Of a stretch of DNA of 64,000 bases, positions 47,013 through 54,665 are shown in pieces. The position numbers and the translations under genes are program-made. Source of the stretch: Acidipila sp. GTDB lineage: Bacteria; Acidobacteriota; Terriglobia; Acidiferrales; UBA7541. Where the stretch lies: positions 1 to 64,000 of the forward strand of contig JAAFGT010000001.1 of NCBI GenBank assembly GCA_010365215.1, read 5' to 3'. Under the pieces are notes generated by a model. The model worked only from the letters and a program-made list of their open reading frames with translations. It ran no database searches and was not told where the DNA came from. Position 1 is the first letter of the stretch. Every line of letters begins with the position of its first letter.

Positions 47013-47053
47013 CATTATCAGCTTGCTTTCTAGCACTCCATTACCTGATAATG
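47013..47053. promoter_or_regulatory. Symmetric divergent promoter/operator of the integrase module
   Basis: CATTATCAG (47,013-47,021) and CTGATAATG (47,045-47,053) are perfect inverted copies 23 bases apart. Each contains a GATAAT -10 box, one reading left to the zinc-ribbon/integrase operon (ATG at 46,987) and one reading right to the excisionase-like gene (ATG at 47,088). A protein that binds the repeat would cover both -10 boxes, so this looks like a two-way switch. On the plus side TTGCTT lies 18 bases before the -10 box. Confidence 0.55.
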
Positions 47054-47087
47054 CTCCTTAACGCAAGAGCAGTCAAGAGGCAAAAAC

Positions 47088-47309
47088 ATGAGCGACACGA
47101 ACGCCGAGATTCTTCGAGGCTACACCCTGAAAGAAGCGGCACGGGCAATCAGCATTTCCGAGAATACATTGCGTCTGCACATCAAACGTGGAAGCGCCGC
47201 TGCTATTCATTGCGGGAGGCGTGTCATCGTGCCAGGAGCGGAAGTGGCGCGGATTCTTCGGGAAGGTTTGCCGAGCTTGGCCACGGAGAAAGTTGGCTCG
47301 GTCCAGTAA
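47088..47309 (+). CDS. Excisionase-like helix-turn-helix protein
   Basis: A 73-residue MerR/excisionase-type DNA-binding protein: GYTLKEAARAISISENTLRLHIKRGSAAAIHCGRRVIVPGAEV has the helix-turn-helix plus wing of this family. An AGAGG site stands 7 bases before the ATG. It is the first gene of the rightward set, opposite the integrase operon, the normal place of a recombination directionality factor. It is followed after 4 bp by the primase-like gene. It is also the first candidate to bind the inverted repeat in its own promoter. Confidence 0.8.
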   Translation: MSDTNAEILRGYTLKEAARAISISENTLRLHIKRGSAAAIHCGRRVIVPGAEVARILREGLPSLATEKVGSVQ

Positions 47310-47313
47310 CGCC

Positions 47314-47859
47314 ATGCTGCCAGCGCAACAAATCGACGCCGTAAAAGCGCAGACGAACATCGTGCGCGTGATCGCTGAGCGCGTCTCACTGCGGAAGTCT
47401 GGAGCAAGTTTCGTCGGCCTGTGCCCTTTCCACGATGAGCATACGCCGAGTTTCCACGTCACTCCCGGCACGGGCCGCGCACACTGCTTCGGCTGCCAGT
47501 GGGACGGCGACGTGTTTGCATACCTTCAAGCAGCCGAGAAACTAAGCTTCCCCGAAGCCGTCCGCAAAGTCGCGGCGCTAACCGGAATCGCGCTGGACAA
47601 TCTTCCGGCACCCGAGGCCGAACGGCTGCGCGAGGAGAACCAGCTCGAACGTCGGCGAGCTGAAGCCTACTGTCACGCCGAGCGCAAACTCCTCCTGGAA
47701 TTGGCTGACGAACTAGATTGGTTGCGGAAGCTGCACCGCAAGGCTGACGAATGCATTACGGCGGGCCAGAAGCAAGAATTGGCGTGGGCGTCGCTTGAAT
47801 TTGTCGCTCACCAACTCCCACGCACCGATGCCGCCTATGTGATCGTCGCTCACAGTTGA
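47314..47859 (+). CDS. Mini-primase: CHC2 zinc-finger domain only
   Basis: A 181-residue protein whose first 100 residues match the DnaG zinc-binding domain: AVKAQTNIVRVIAERVSLRKSGASFVGLCPFHDEHTPSF and RAHCFGCQWDGDVFAYLQAAEKLSFPEAVRKVA, with the CX2H...CX2C zinc set. The TOPRIM catalytic domain of DnaG is absent; instead a charged helical stretch of about 80 residues follows and the gene stops at 47,859. Such CHC2-only proteins occur on integrative elements. ATG 47314 lies 4 bp after the excisionase-like gene; an upstream extension in the same frame overlaps that gene and is rejected. Confidence 0.85.
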   Translation: MLPAQQIDAVKAQTNIVRVIAERVSLRKSGASFVGLCPFHDEHTPSFHVTPGTGRAHCFGCQWDGDVFAYLQAAEKLSFPEAVRKVAALTGIALDNLPAPEAERLREENQLERRRAEAYCHAERKLLLELADELDWLRKLHRKADECITAGQKQELAWASLEFVAHQLPRTDAAYVIVAHS

Positions 47860-48024
47860 CCCGCTACAGACGCTACAAAGCCATGTTTTCAGCGGGTTGG
47901 AAGCAAAAAAGGTCGCTACTGAAAAAAAAGCCGTAGGGGTGCAAATAATGGGAAATCGTCAATATTTATGCGGGTTATAGCGGGCGTAGCGTTTGCGAGG
48001 CCGTTATAAGAGAGAGGGCAGGCC

Positions 48025-48372
48025 GTGTGCGATGAGAAAAAAATAATCGGTAAACCTTTTTTACCGGGCCAGAGTGGTAACCTTTCCGGGAGGCCGAAAC
48101 GGCGATTGGTCGATAAAGCCCTGGAGGTGCAACTCCTCACCAATGATTCGGAGAAGGCCACGCAGCTTGCGGCGGTGCTGCTGGAAAAGGCACTTAGGGG
48201 CAACTTGGATGCGGCCAAGTTAGTCCTTGATCGCGTCGAGGGCCGGGCCTTGCAGCGTACAGAGCTTTCTGGGCCAGACGCGGGACCACTGGCGTTCGCA
48301 AACATGACTGACGAACAACTCGACGCGAGAATCGACGAATTGGTATTGAAAAGGGCCGAGGAGGCAAAATGA
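48025..48372 (+). CDS. DUF5681-like small protein
   Basis: A 115-residue protein starting at GTG 48025 after a GAGAGGG site. Near the N-terminus KPFLPGQSGNLSGRPKRRL matches the short basic motif of the DUF5681 family, found on phages and mobile elements next to terminase or homing genes. The rest is helical. It overlaps the next gene by four bases. The 165-bp gap before it holds no gene. Its function is unknown. Confidence 0.7.
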   Translation: MCDEKKIIGKPFLPGQSGNLSGRPKRRLVDKALEVQLLTNDSEKATQLAAVLLEKALRGNLDAAKLVLDRVEGRALQRTELSGPDAGPLAFANMTDEQLDARIDELVLKRAEEAK

Positions 48373-48593
48373 CCGAGCAGGAAAGGTGGGAGCTTGCCAC
48401 ACTGCTGGAGGAGCGAACGCTTTCGAATTTTGAGCGGCGCAGACGTCGCTTCAATGCCGCCTCGCAGTCAGCGAGTTTCGCCACAGCGATAACGAAAGCG
48501 CGAAAGAAGTTGCCACTGACAGTCGATGAATACGTCTTGAGTCACGTAGGCTTCTTGCCCGGCGAAAAGCTTCCACCCAGGAAGAAGCTTTAA
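48369..48593 (+). CDS. Small hypothetical protein of the mobile module
   Basis: A 74-residue, strongly helical and charged protein whose ATG overlaps the stop of the DUF5681-like gene (ATGA). The text EQERWELATLLEERTLSNFERRRRRFNAASQSASF has no family I know. The overlap and the shared strand make it a real gene of the same transcript. It is the last recognisable gene of the module; the right end of the element is not visible. Confidence 0.55.
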   Translation: MTEQERWELATLLEERTLSNFERRRRRFNAASQSASFATAITKARKKLPLTVDEYVLSHVGFLPGEKLPPRKKL

Positions 48594-48764
48594 GAAACGG
48601 TGCGTAAGGCGGTAGGACTTCGCGATGATCGCTAATCCAAGTCTGACCAAAGTTATGGGAAATTGTCGCCTATCGACCTAGGCTTCGGATTGTAGAGGAA
48701 GTCGTGGAAGTGAAATCGTTCACGTAAGCCGACTGGACCAAAATTGTCTCCGAAACGCAAAATC

Positions 48765-49301
48765 ATGGGCCGACTTTCGATCATGGTCGGAAATACGGTA
48801 CAGATTGCTGGCGCTATAGTCGCTTGCCTTGCTCTTGCGGCAGCGCGATCTGCACACTCGGCCATAGGTGCTGTTTTCGCCATGGTCGTGGGATGGGTGC
48901 TCCTCTATTTCTGCTGCCATGCTATCGCCCATTGGGTTGTCGGACGATTACTTGGCATTCGCTTTGCATTCTACACAGTCGGTGGAACCGGGAATCCAGA
49001 GGGCTGGCCTGTTGGCCTCCGTTGGTTATTTGAACATCTCCCTTTTTTGGGAGTACACACGGACAAGGACTCCATGCAAATTGCCAGCCCGATTGCCAAA
49101 GGGATTATGTGGTCTGCGGGAGCGACGGCTTCCGCCGTTGTCCCTACCTTGGGCGCGCTTTGGGCATGGCGCTCCGGCGTGATTTGGAGCAAGTTGTTTT
49201 TACTGTTTGCGCTGTTTTGGGCGGTTGGCACGTTGGCGAGCAACTGGACGAGTCGCGGAGGAGACTATTCCAAGGCGCGACGAGCCCTCGGCAAATTATG
49301 A
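48765..49301 (+). CDS. Hypothetical membrane protein with HAIAH motif
   Basis: A 178-residue protein with about four hydrophobic segments (TVQIAGAIVACLALAAARS, AIGAVFAMVVGWVLLYFCCHAIAHWVVG, GATASAVVPTLGALWAW, SKLFLLFALFWAVGTLAS). The stretch CCHAIAHWVVGRLLGIRF resembles the HExxH membrane helix of M50 site-2 proteases, but the catalytic Glu is Ala, so zinc binding may remain while catalysis is doubtful. I start at ATG 48765; a TTG seven codons earlier is also possible. It has no clear partner: it sits between the mobile module and the Crp/Fnr gene. Confidence 0.6.
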   Translation: MGRLSIMVGNTVQIAGAIVACLALAAARSAHSAIGAVFAMVVGWVLLYFCCHAIAHWVVGRLLGIRFAFYTVGGTGNPEGWPVGLRWLFEHLPFLGVHTDKDSMQIASPIAKGIMWSAGATASAVVPTLGALWAWRSGVIWSKLFLLFALFWAVGTLASNWTSRGGDYSKARRALGKL

Positions 49302-49489
49302 GTGATCGCCTGGACCACAGATGACTATATAAACGCGAGCCAAGTACCTATTCCTAAGCTAGGCGGCTGCTTCTCCGAGCCACCGGCTACCAACCGTTTG
49401 GCAGTCTATTAACCAGTAAGCCACCATCTCTCATTCGGATGTTGCTTTGGTTAGTTAATACTGTCAGACCATGAGTAAGTGGTGGCGTT

Positions 49490-50182
49490 ATGAGAAGGTT
49501 CGCTACATCAAGCAAGATCGAAGCCAACACAAAATCCATGGGAAAGCCCGCTTTCGATGCGCAAGCGTTTCTCGATTCAGCCGGTGTAGCGAGAAAGGTT
49601 TTGGAGTATCGAAAATCCCAGTTGATCTACTCGCAAGGGGATCCCGCTACGAGTGTCATATATATTCAAAAGGGCGTTGTGAAGATCACTGTTGTCAACA
49701 CGGTTGGAAAAGAGGCCGTCGTGGCGATTCTGAGCGCCGGCGACTTTTTGGGCGAGGGATGCATGACGGGGCAGACGGCTTACATCGGGACAGCAACCAC
49801 GATGACATCCACGACTGTACTCACGATTGGGAAGAGTGAAATGATTCGCGTGATCCATGATGAACATGCGTTTTCCGACCGTTTCATCTCTCATTTGCTT
49901 GGACGAAACATCCGAATCGAGGAGGACTTGGTCGATCAGCTTTTCAACTCCACCGAGAAACGGCTGGCACGCACTTTATTGCTGCTGGCGCGCTACAGCA
50001 CACAAGATCAGCCGCAAAAGTTGCTCCCCAAAGTAACTCAGGAGATGCTGGCAGAGATGATTGGTGCGTCGCGCCCGCGGGTAAACTTCTTCATGAGCAA
50101 ATTCAAGAAACTGGGCTTTATTTCCTATAACCGCGGCTTGCATATTAACAATTCCCTTCTTCGTGTTGTCCTGCACGAGTAA
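49490..50182 (+). CDS. Crp/Fnr-family transcription regulator
   Basis: A 230-residue regulator. A cyclic-nucleotide-binding-like domain (about 30-140; QLIYSQGDPATSVIYIQKGVVKITVVNTVGKEAVVAILSAGDFLGEG) is followed by a dimer helix and a winged helix (KVTQEMLAEMIGASRPRVNFFMSKFKKLGFISYN). The cAMP-contact Arg-Ser pair of Crp is not seen and there are no Fnr cysteines, so the ligand is unknown. It converges on the leftward signalling cluster whose last gene ends 160 bp away. In this cluster a c-di-GMP-responsive role is conceivable, but nothing in the sequence proves it. Confidence 0.9.
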   Translation: MRRFATSSKIEANTKSMGKPAFDAQAFLDSAGVARKVLEYRKSQLIYSQGDPATSVIYIQKGVVKITVVNTVGKEAVVAILSAGDFLGEGCMTGQTAYIGTATTMTSTTVLTIGKSEMIRVIHDEHAFSDRFISHLLGRNIRIEEDLVDQLFNSTEKRLARTLLLLARYSTQDQPQKLLPKVTQEMLAEMIGASRPRVNFFMSKFKKLGFISYNRGLHINNSLLRVVLHE

Positions 50183-50342
50183 GCCCATATCAGGTGGTGC
50201 CAGAGCAGTCGGAAAGCGGTTAGGCTGTCGCCTAGACCCAGCGAATGATGTTCGTGGCACCTCCTCTCGCTGTCATTCAATTGAGGAGTTAATCCGTTCG
50301 GCATCGGGCGGAAAACGCTTTTTGGGGCAGGCCAATCGGCTT

Positions 50343-50732
50343 TTAGGCCAAGTTTACTGGATCGCGCGAAGGCAGCCAGCGTTGCAGGCTGGTGCGCAAG
50401 AGTACGAAATCCACGGGCTTCGCTATACAAGCTTTGCAGCCCGACTCGAGAATGCGTTCCCGGTCCGCTGGCATGGCTTGCGCGGTGACGGCGATGACAG
50501 GAACGAGTTGAAGTTCAGGCTCGTTGCTCATCCATTTAGCAAAACGCAAGCCATCGTCGGCGCCCAGTTGAACGTCTAGTAGAACTAGATCCGGACTGTG
50601 GTCGCGGACCGCCGCAAGACCAGTGTTCAAATCCTCGGCAACAACTACTTCATATCCCTCGCCCTCAAGCCAGTCACAAAGAAGCTCGCGGTTGAGAAAG
50701 CTATCTTCCAGAAGCAGGATTTGGTGTTTCAT
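50343..50732 (-). CDS. Stand-alone response regulator receiver
   Basis: A 129-residue single receiver. It starts at ATG 50732, which overlaps the stop of the hybrid kinase gene (ATGA). The acidic pocket is ILLLEDS, the phospho-accepting Asp is in DLVLLDVQLG, the Thr in IAVTAQA and the Lys in CIAKPVD; all are intact. With no output domain it works by protein contact, probably as the phosphate acceptor of the hybrid kinase just upstream. It ends the leftward cluster. Confidence 0.9.
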   Translation of the reverse strand: MKHQILLLEDSFLNRELLCDWLEGEGYEVVVAEDLNTGLAAVRDHSPDLVLLDVQLGADDGLRFAKWMSNEPELQLVPVIAVTAQAMPADRERILESGCKACIAKPVDFVLLRTSLQRWLPSRDPVNLA

Positions 50733-53302
50733 GCATTTTCCAGTTGGGGGGAGCCGAGGGCTTTCTTCACTTGATTGAGTAAGTCTTCTTTCCACGGCTG
50801 CTTCTTGTGCAGCAAGGCATCGACCTGCGTGCGAAGATACTTTTCTTCCTCTGATGTAATATCTTTATTGGTCAAGACGAAGACAGGCAGGTCGGCCGTC
50901 CGCGAATGTGCGCGCCATTCCGCGAGGAGTTCGAGCCCACCTGTTTCTGGCAGGAGCAAATCCAAAATGACCAGCTCTGGAAGAAATTCTTGGACGGCTT
51001 TGCGCGCCTCGGCACCGTCCCTCGCTGTCGTAACTGAATAGCCTTGGCTGCGTAGCAACTTGCAGATAACCTCGAGCGTGACGGTGTCGTCTTCAACCAC
51101 CAAAACCGATCGATTCAAAGGCGGCCGGACGATTCCTCCAAGACACCGTCTGATCGCTCCGGCGAGTTTATCCATCTCCACTGGCTTGACTAGGTACGCA
51201 TCCGCGCCGAGTGCCGCGCCTATCCCAGGCTGATCCACGACGCTGACAACTACGACAGGAATGAGTGCGGTTCGGGGGTTTCTTTTCAGTTGCAGAAGGA
51301 TCTCCCAACCATTGATAGGCTTCATCTGCAGTTCAAGCGTGACAGCATCGGGCTGCAGTCGAGAGGCCAGTTCTGTCGCAACCTCGGGTTGGTCGCAGAC
51401 ATCTACCTCGTAGCCAGCGCTCGTTAGGTAGGAACGGATTAGCTGTGCAGCGACGGGCTCATCGTCAATCACGAGTATGCGCATCGGCTTCGTTGCGGTG
51501 GGAGTGCTAGTCTCTTTCGCCGGCGAGATGGGGACACGGCTGCCAGCCGGCAGCTCGAAGAAGAAGCAACATCCCTTGCCAAGCTCGCTTTCCAGTCCCA
51601 AGATCCCTCCCTGCAACTCTACTAAGCGCTGCGTGATTGCGAGACCGAGTCCGGTACCTTCCGGTGCTTGACCGGACTGCAGCCGGTAGAATGCCTCGAA
51701 GATCCGCTTTTGCTGCTCGGGCGCTATGCCAGGCCCAGAATCTTGAATCTCAACGCGGACGCGCTCTCCGACAAGTCGAGCCGAAATTCGAATGCGTCCG
51801 CTGTTCGGCGTGAACTTGATAGCATTGCCAAGAAGGTTCATTAAAACTTGTTGGAAGCGGGTAGCGTCCGCCCAGACTGCAATATGTTTTTGAATTTCCG
51901 GTGAGAAGTGCTGCGACTTGTTGTCGGCTAAGGGTTGTAGGGCAGTGAGCACTTCGTTTACCGCGGCATCCACAGCGACAGACTCCCGCGCCAGTTCGAG
52001 ATGGCCTGCCGCGATTTTGGAGAGGTCGAGAATGTCGTTGATGAGTTTAAGCAAGTGCTTTCCGCCAATTTGAATGTTACGGAGATACCGTTCTTGGCGG
52101 GCGTTCAGCGTACCGTAGCGCTGGTCGCTCAGAAGCTCCGAAAAACCAAGAATGGCGGTAAGCGGGGTGCGGAGCTCATGACTCATCGTGGACAAGAACT
52201 GATCCTTGCACTTATTCGCGCGTTCGGCCTCGTCTTTGGCCCCAACAAGCTCTGCTTCAGTCCTCTTACTGTGGCTAATATTACGAAATACGACGACACC
52301 CCCGCGCAGATTACCCTGAGCATCGCGCAACGGACGTGCGGTTGCGCTACAGAAGATTCCCAGTTGGTGATTCTGTCGGCGCACAAAAAATTCAAAATCG
52401 GTCACTTCCTCTCCCCGCATCGCGCGAGTGAGAGGAATAGATTCGGTAGGTAAAGGAGTGACTTGATCCGGCAAGAACAGTCGGTATTTGGTCGACCATT
52501 GCTCCACTGGGATATCCAAACGCTGAACCCCCAAGATGTGCTCGGCAGCTTGGTTGAAACGCAGAAACCTGCCCTGAAGATCGGCAACGACGACGCCGTC
52601 ACCTATATGCTCAAGAATCGATTCGATTATTTCCGATTGGTCGCGCATGGCCGCTTCGGTCTTCTTTCGCTCGGTGATATCCTCAATGGCGCACACGATG
52701 CTGCCAGAGTCGTGTCCGAAACGGTCGACCTTTCGAGCGTTGATAAACATCGTCCTCTGTCCTAGCTTTGGCATTTGCTGAATAACCTCGAAATCCTCCG
52801 AACACTCGTTGGTGGGCAGGTTTTCCTCCAGAAGCGAGCGCAGGCGTGCGATATTCCATTGTCCGTCACCTATCTCGTACACAAAACGCCGTAGCGTGAC
52901 CTCGGGCGTAAGTTGGAAGTTACGATAAAACGCGCGGTTCGCGGTTCTCACCCGCAGGTCGGGGCCTAGCACCAAAAGCGGTTCTCGCATCGTGTTAAAC
53001 AGATTTTCCGCGTAGACGCGAGCCGATTTCTCCGCACATTCGGCCTGTTCGCAAGCGTATAAATTCCGGTTTGCCGACACAATGAGAATGACTACCAACA
53101 AAAACAAAAGGAACATCGCCAAGCTGGTGGTGCGCTCGGTGTTACGCAGCTCGATATCTGCACGCGTACTGCGTTCGCCCAGAATGGAATGCGTGGCATC
53201 GTCCAACTTCTTAAAGCTGCGGCGTTCGACAAAACCAAAGATTAAGAAAATGAGTACAACGATGTAGACTACAATCCTTTGTTTTTTCATCACCCATTTC
53301 AT
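50729..53302 (-). CDS. Hybrid sensor histidine kinase, PAS-PAS-HisKA-HATPase-REC-REC
   Basis: An 857-residue kinase. Two membrane helices (about 11-28 and 60-80) enclose a short outer part, then two PAS domains (about 100-215 and 225-350), HisKA (FLSTMSHELRTPLTAILGF, near 385), HATPase (NLLGNAIKFTP, DSGPGIAPEQ, GTGLGLAITQ) and two receivers (about 607-720 and 737-850). The first receiver has PDAVTLELQMKPINGW, with Glu where the phospho-accepting Asp should be; the second is intact (VILDLLLPE). Phosphate should therefore flow through the second receiver or to the lone receiver encoded just downstream. A second ATG four codons in is also possible. Confidence 0.92.
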   Translation of the reverse strand: MKWVMKKQRIVVYIVVLIFLIFGFVERRSFKKLDDATHSILGERSTRADIELRNTERTTSLAMFLLFLLVVILIVSANRNLYACEQAECAEKSARVYAENLFNTMREPLLVLGPDLRVRTANRAFYRNFQLTPEVTLRRFVYEIGDGQWNIARLRSLLEENLPTNECSEDFEVIQQMPKLGQRTMFINARKVDRFGHDSGSIVCAIEDITERKKTEAAMRDQSEIIESILEHIGDGVVVADLQGRFLRFNQAAEHILGVQRLDIPVEQWSTKYRLFLPDQVTPLPTESIPLTRAMRGEEVTDFEFFVRRQNHQLGIFCSATARPLRDAQGNLRGGVVVFRNISHSKRTEAELVGAKDEAERANKCKDQFLSTMSHELRTPLTAILGFSELLSDQRYGTLNARQERYLRNIQIGGKHLLKLINDILDLSKIAAGHLELARESVAVDAAVNEVLTALQPLADNKSQHFSPEIQKHIAVWADATRFQQVLMNLLGNAIKFTPNSGRIRISARLVGERVRVEIQDSGPGIAPEQQKRIFEAFYRLQSGQAPEGTGLGLAITQRLVELQGGILGLESELGKGCCFFFELPAGSRVPISPAKETSTPTATKPMRILVIDDEPVAAQLIRSYLTSAGYEVDVCDQPEVATELASRLQPDAVTLELQMKPINGWEILLQLKRNPRTALIPVVVVSVVDQPGIGAALGADAYLVKPVEMDKLAGAIRRCLGGIVRPPLNRSVLVVEDDTVTLEVICKLLRSQGYSVTTARDGAEARKAVQEFLPELVILDLLLPETGGLELLAEWRAHSRTADLPVFVLTNKDITSEEEKYLRTQVDALLHKKQPWKEDLLNQVKKALGSPQLENA

Positions 53303-53379
53303 GGCGACTTCCTTATCGGGGACTTAAACGCCCCAGGGCATAAATTCTTGTTCCGTGACAGACTCAAACCACTCATTTG

Positions 53380-54369
53380 TCAGGCCGCGTGCTCTACGGC
53401 GGCGGGCGCGCCATTAGTGAGGGCGATCTTGAATTCCTTTACCACGGCTGGGTCCCACCAACCGAGCATCACTTCGTCACGCATAATCCCAAACGCCTGC
53501 TCTTGCGGTAAAGCCTTGCGGTAGGGACGGTCCGTCGTCAGGGCGTCATATACGTCCACTGCGGAGAGGATGCGGGCGGTTAGCGGAATCCGGCCGCCTT
53601 TCAGGCCGTCGGGGTAACCTGATCCATCGAGTTTCTCGTGGTGGTGCCGGATAATCGGCAGAACATGGCGGAATGATTTTAAGGGCGAACAGATGCGTTC
53701 ACCAAAAACGGGATGCTGCCTCATGGTCACCCATTCTTCTGGGGATAGGGGCCCAGGCTTGAGTAAAATATGCTCGGGGACGGCCAACTTGCCTATGTCG
53801 TGAATGACGCCCGCACGGCGCAGCGCTACGCACAACTCTTCTTTCAGCCCCAGGCGCTTAGCGAGTGCGACTGAATACTTTGAGAGCCGGTCGCAGTGAC
53901 CGTGCGTATACGGGTCTTTGGCCTCGATGCTGAGCGCAAGGCTGAATAGCACCGTTTCAGCGTTTTCAAGTTCATCTGTGAATTGTTTGAGACGTAGGAG
54001 CGAGCGAACCCGAGCAAGCAATTCCTCCCTAACTACGGGCTTATTTAGGAAGTCGTCCGCCCCGCACTCGATTCCGCGAATGCGATCTTCCGTCTGGGAC
54101 AATCCTGTCACCAGCACCACCGGAATCAGTCGCGTTTCCGGATCGGATTTAAGAGATTTACATAATTCAAATCCCGTTAGCCGTGGCATCATGACGTCCA
54201 AGAGCGCCAAGTCCACCCGCTCGCCGCGCAGCCGAGCCAATGCTTGTTCACCGTCCTCCGCGGATATTACCCTGTAGTTTTCAAGTTCGAGGAACTCAGA
54301 GAGGATTTCACGGTTATGCTCGCTGTCATCAGCGACCAGGATCGTCGCGCCGACGATTTCTTTAAACAC
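53380..54369 (-). CDS. Response regulator with HD-GYP c-di-GMP phosphodiesterase
   Basis: A 329-residue protein. The receiver (about 1-125; ATILVADDSEHNREILSEFLELENY, Asp in LALLDVMMPRLTG, Lys in LNKPV) is complete. The HD-GYP domain (about 145-325) has HDIGKLAVPEHILLKPG, RQHPVFGERI and IRHHHEKLDGSGYPDG, the metal and GYP set of active c-di-GMP phosphodiesterases. The gene lies 77 bp upstream of the hybrid kinase gene, which may phosphorylate it. Its first 30 codons and leader are duplicated at 56,895-57,122. Confidence 0.93.
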   Translation of the reverse strand: MFKEIVGATILVADDSEHNREILSEFLELENYRVISAEDGEQALARLRGERVDLALLDVMMPRLTGFELCKSLKSDPETRLIPVVLVTGLSQTEDRIRGIECGADDFLNKPVVREELLARVRSLLRLKQFTDELENAETVLFSLALSIEAKDPYTHGHCDRLSKYSVALAKRLGLKEELCVALRRAGVIHDIGKLAVPEHILLKPGPLSPEEWVTMRQHPVFGERICSPLKSFRHVLPIIRHHHEKLDGSGYPDGLKGGRIPLTARILSAVDVYDALTTDRPYRKALPQEQAFGIMRDEVMLGWWDPAVVKEFKIALTNGAPAAVEHAA

Positions 54370-54493
54370 AGTTTAAGTCTCCTCGCTGCGAGAGGCGTCG
54401 CGGGGCCGGGCAGCCCAACTATCCTTGAGTACATCGGCTGAATTAGGACAAAGCTTTAGTAATTATTTGAAGGCACTCCCCATCTGATTCGGT
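54273..54493. repeat. Direct repeat, copy A (left flank of GGDEF-EAL gene)
   Basis: About 221 bp, nearly identical to copy B at 56,895-57,122 (scattered single changes and one 7-base gap). It contains the first codons of the REC-HD-GYP gene, its leader, and at its right end the last codons of the sigma-factor gene as a dead remnant (NQMGSAFK and a stop on the minus strand). The remaining 54,494-54,665 carries no gene. Confidence 0.85.
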
Positions 54494-54665
54494 TCACAGT
54501 CGAATTGCGGCAAATTTGACAGTCCATACCGCTCACGAGGCCGGGCTTTTTACGGGCGATTTTCAGCAGGAGTTTTGGCCGCTGGCTGGCTTCCCGTTTC
54601 GCAACGAACAATTTTTCAGATTTCTATTTTCCGGAGCAGAAATGCTTAGCCACGGAATATAAGCA

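Noticed and set aside
54370-54665. c-di-GMP riboswitch near the GGDEF-EAL and HD-GYP genes
   Set aside because: No GEMM-like pair of stems with the conserved core could be seen on the minus strand.
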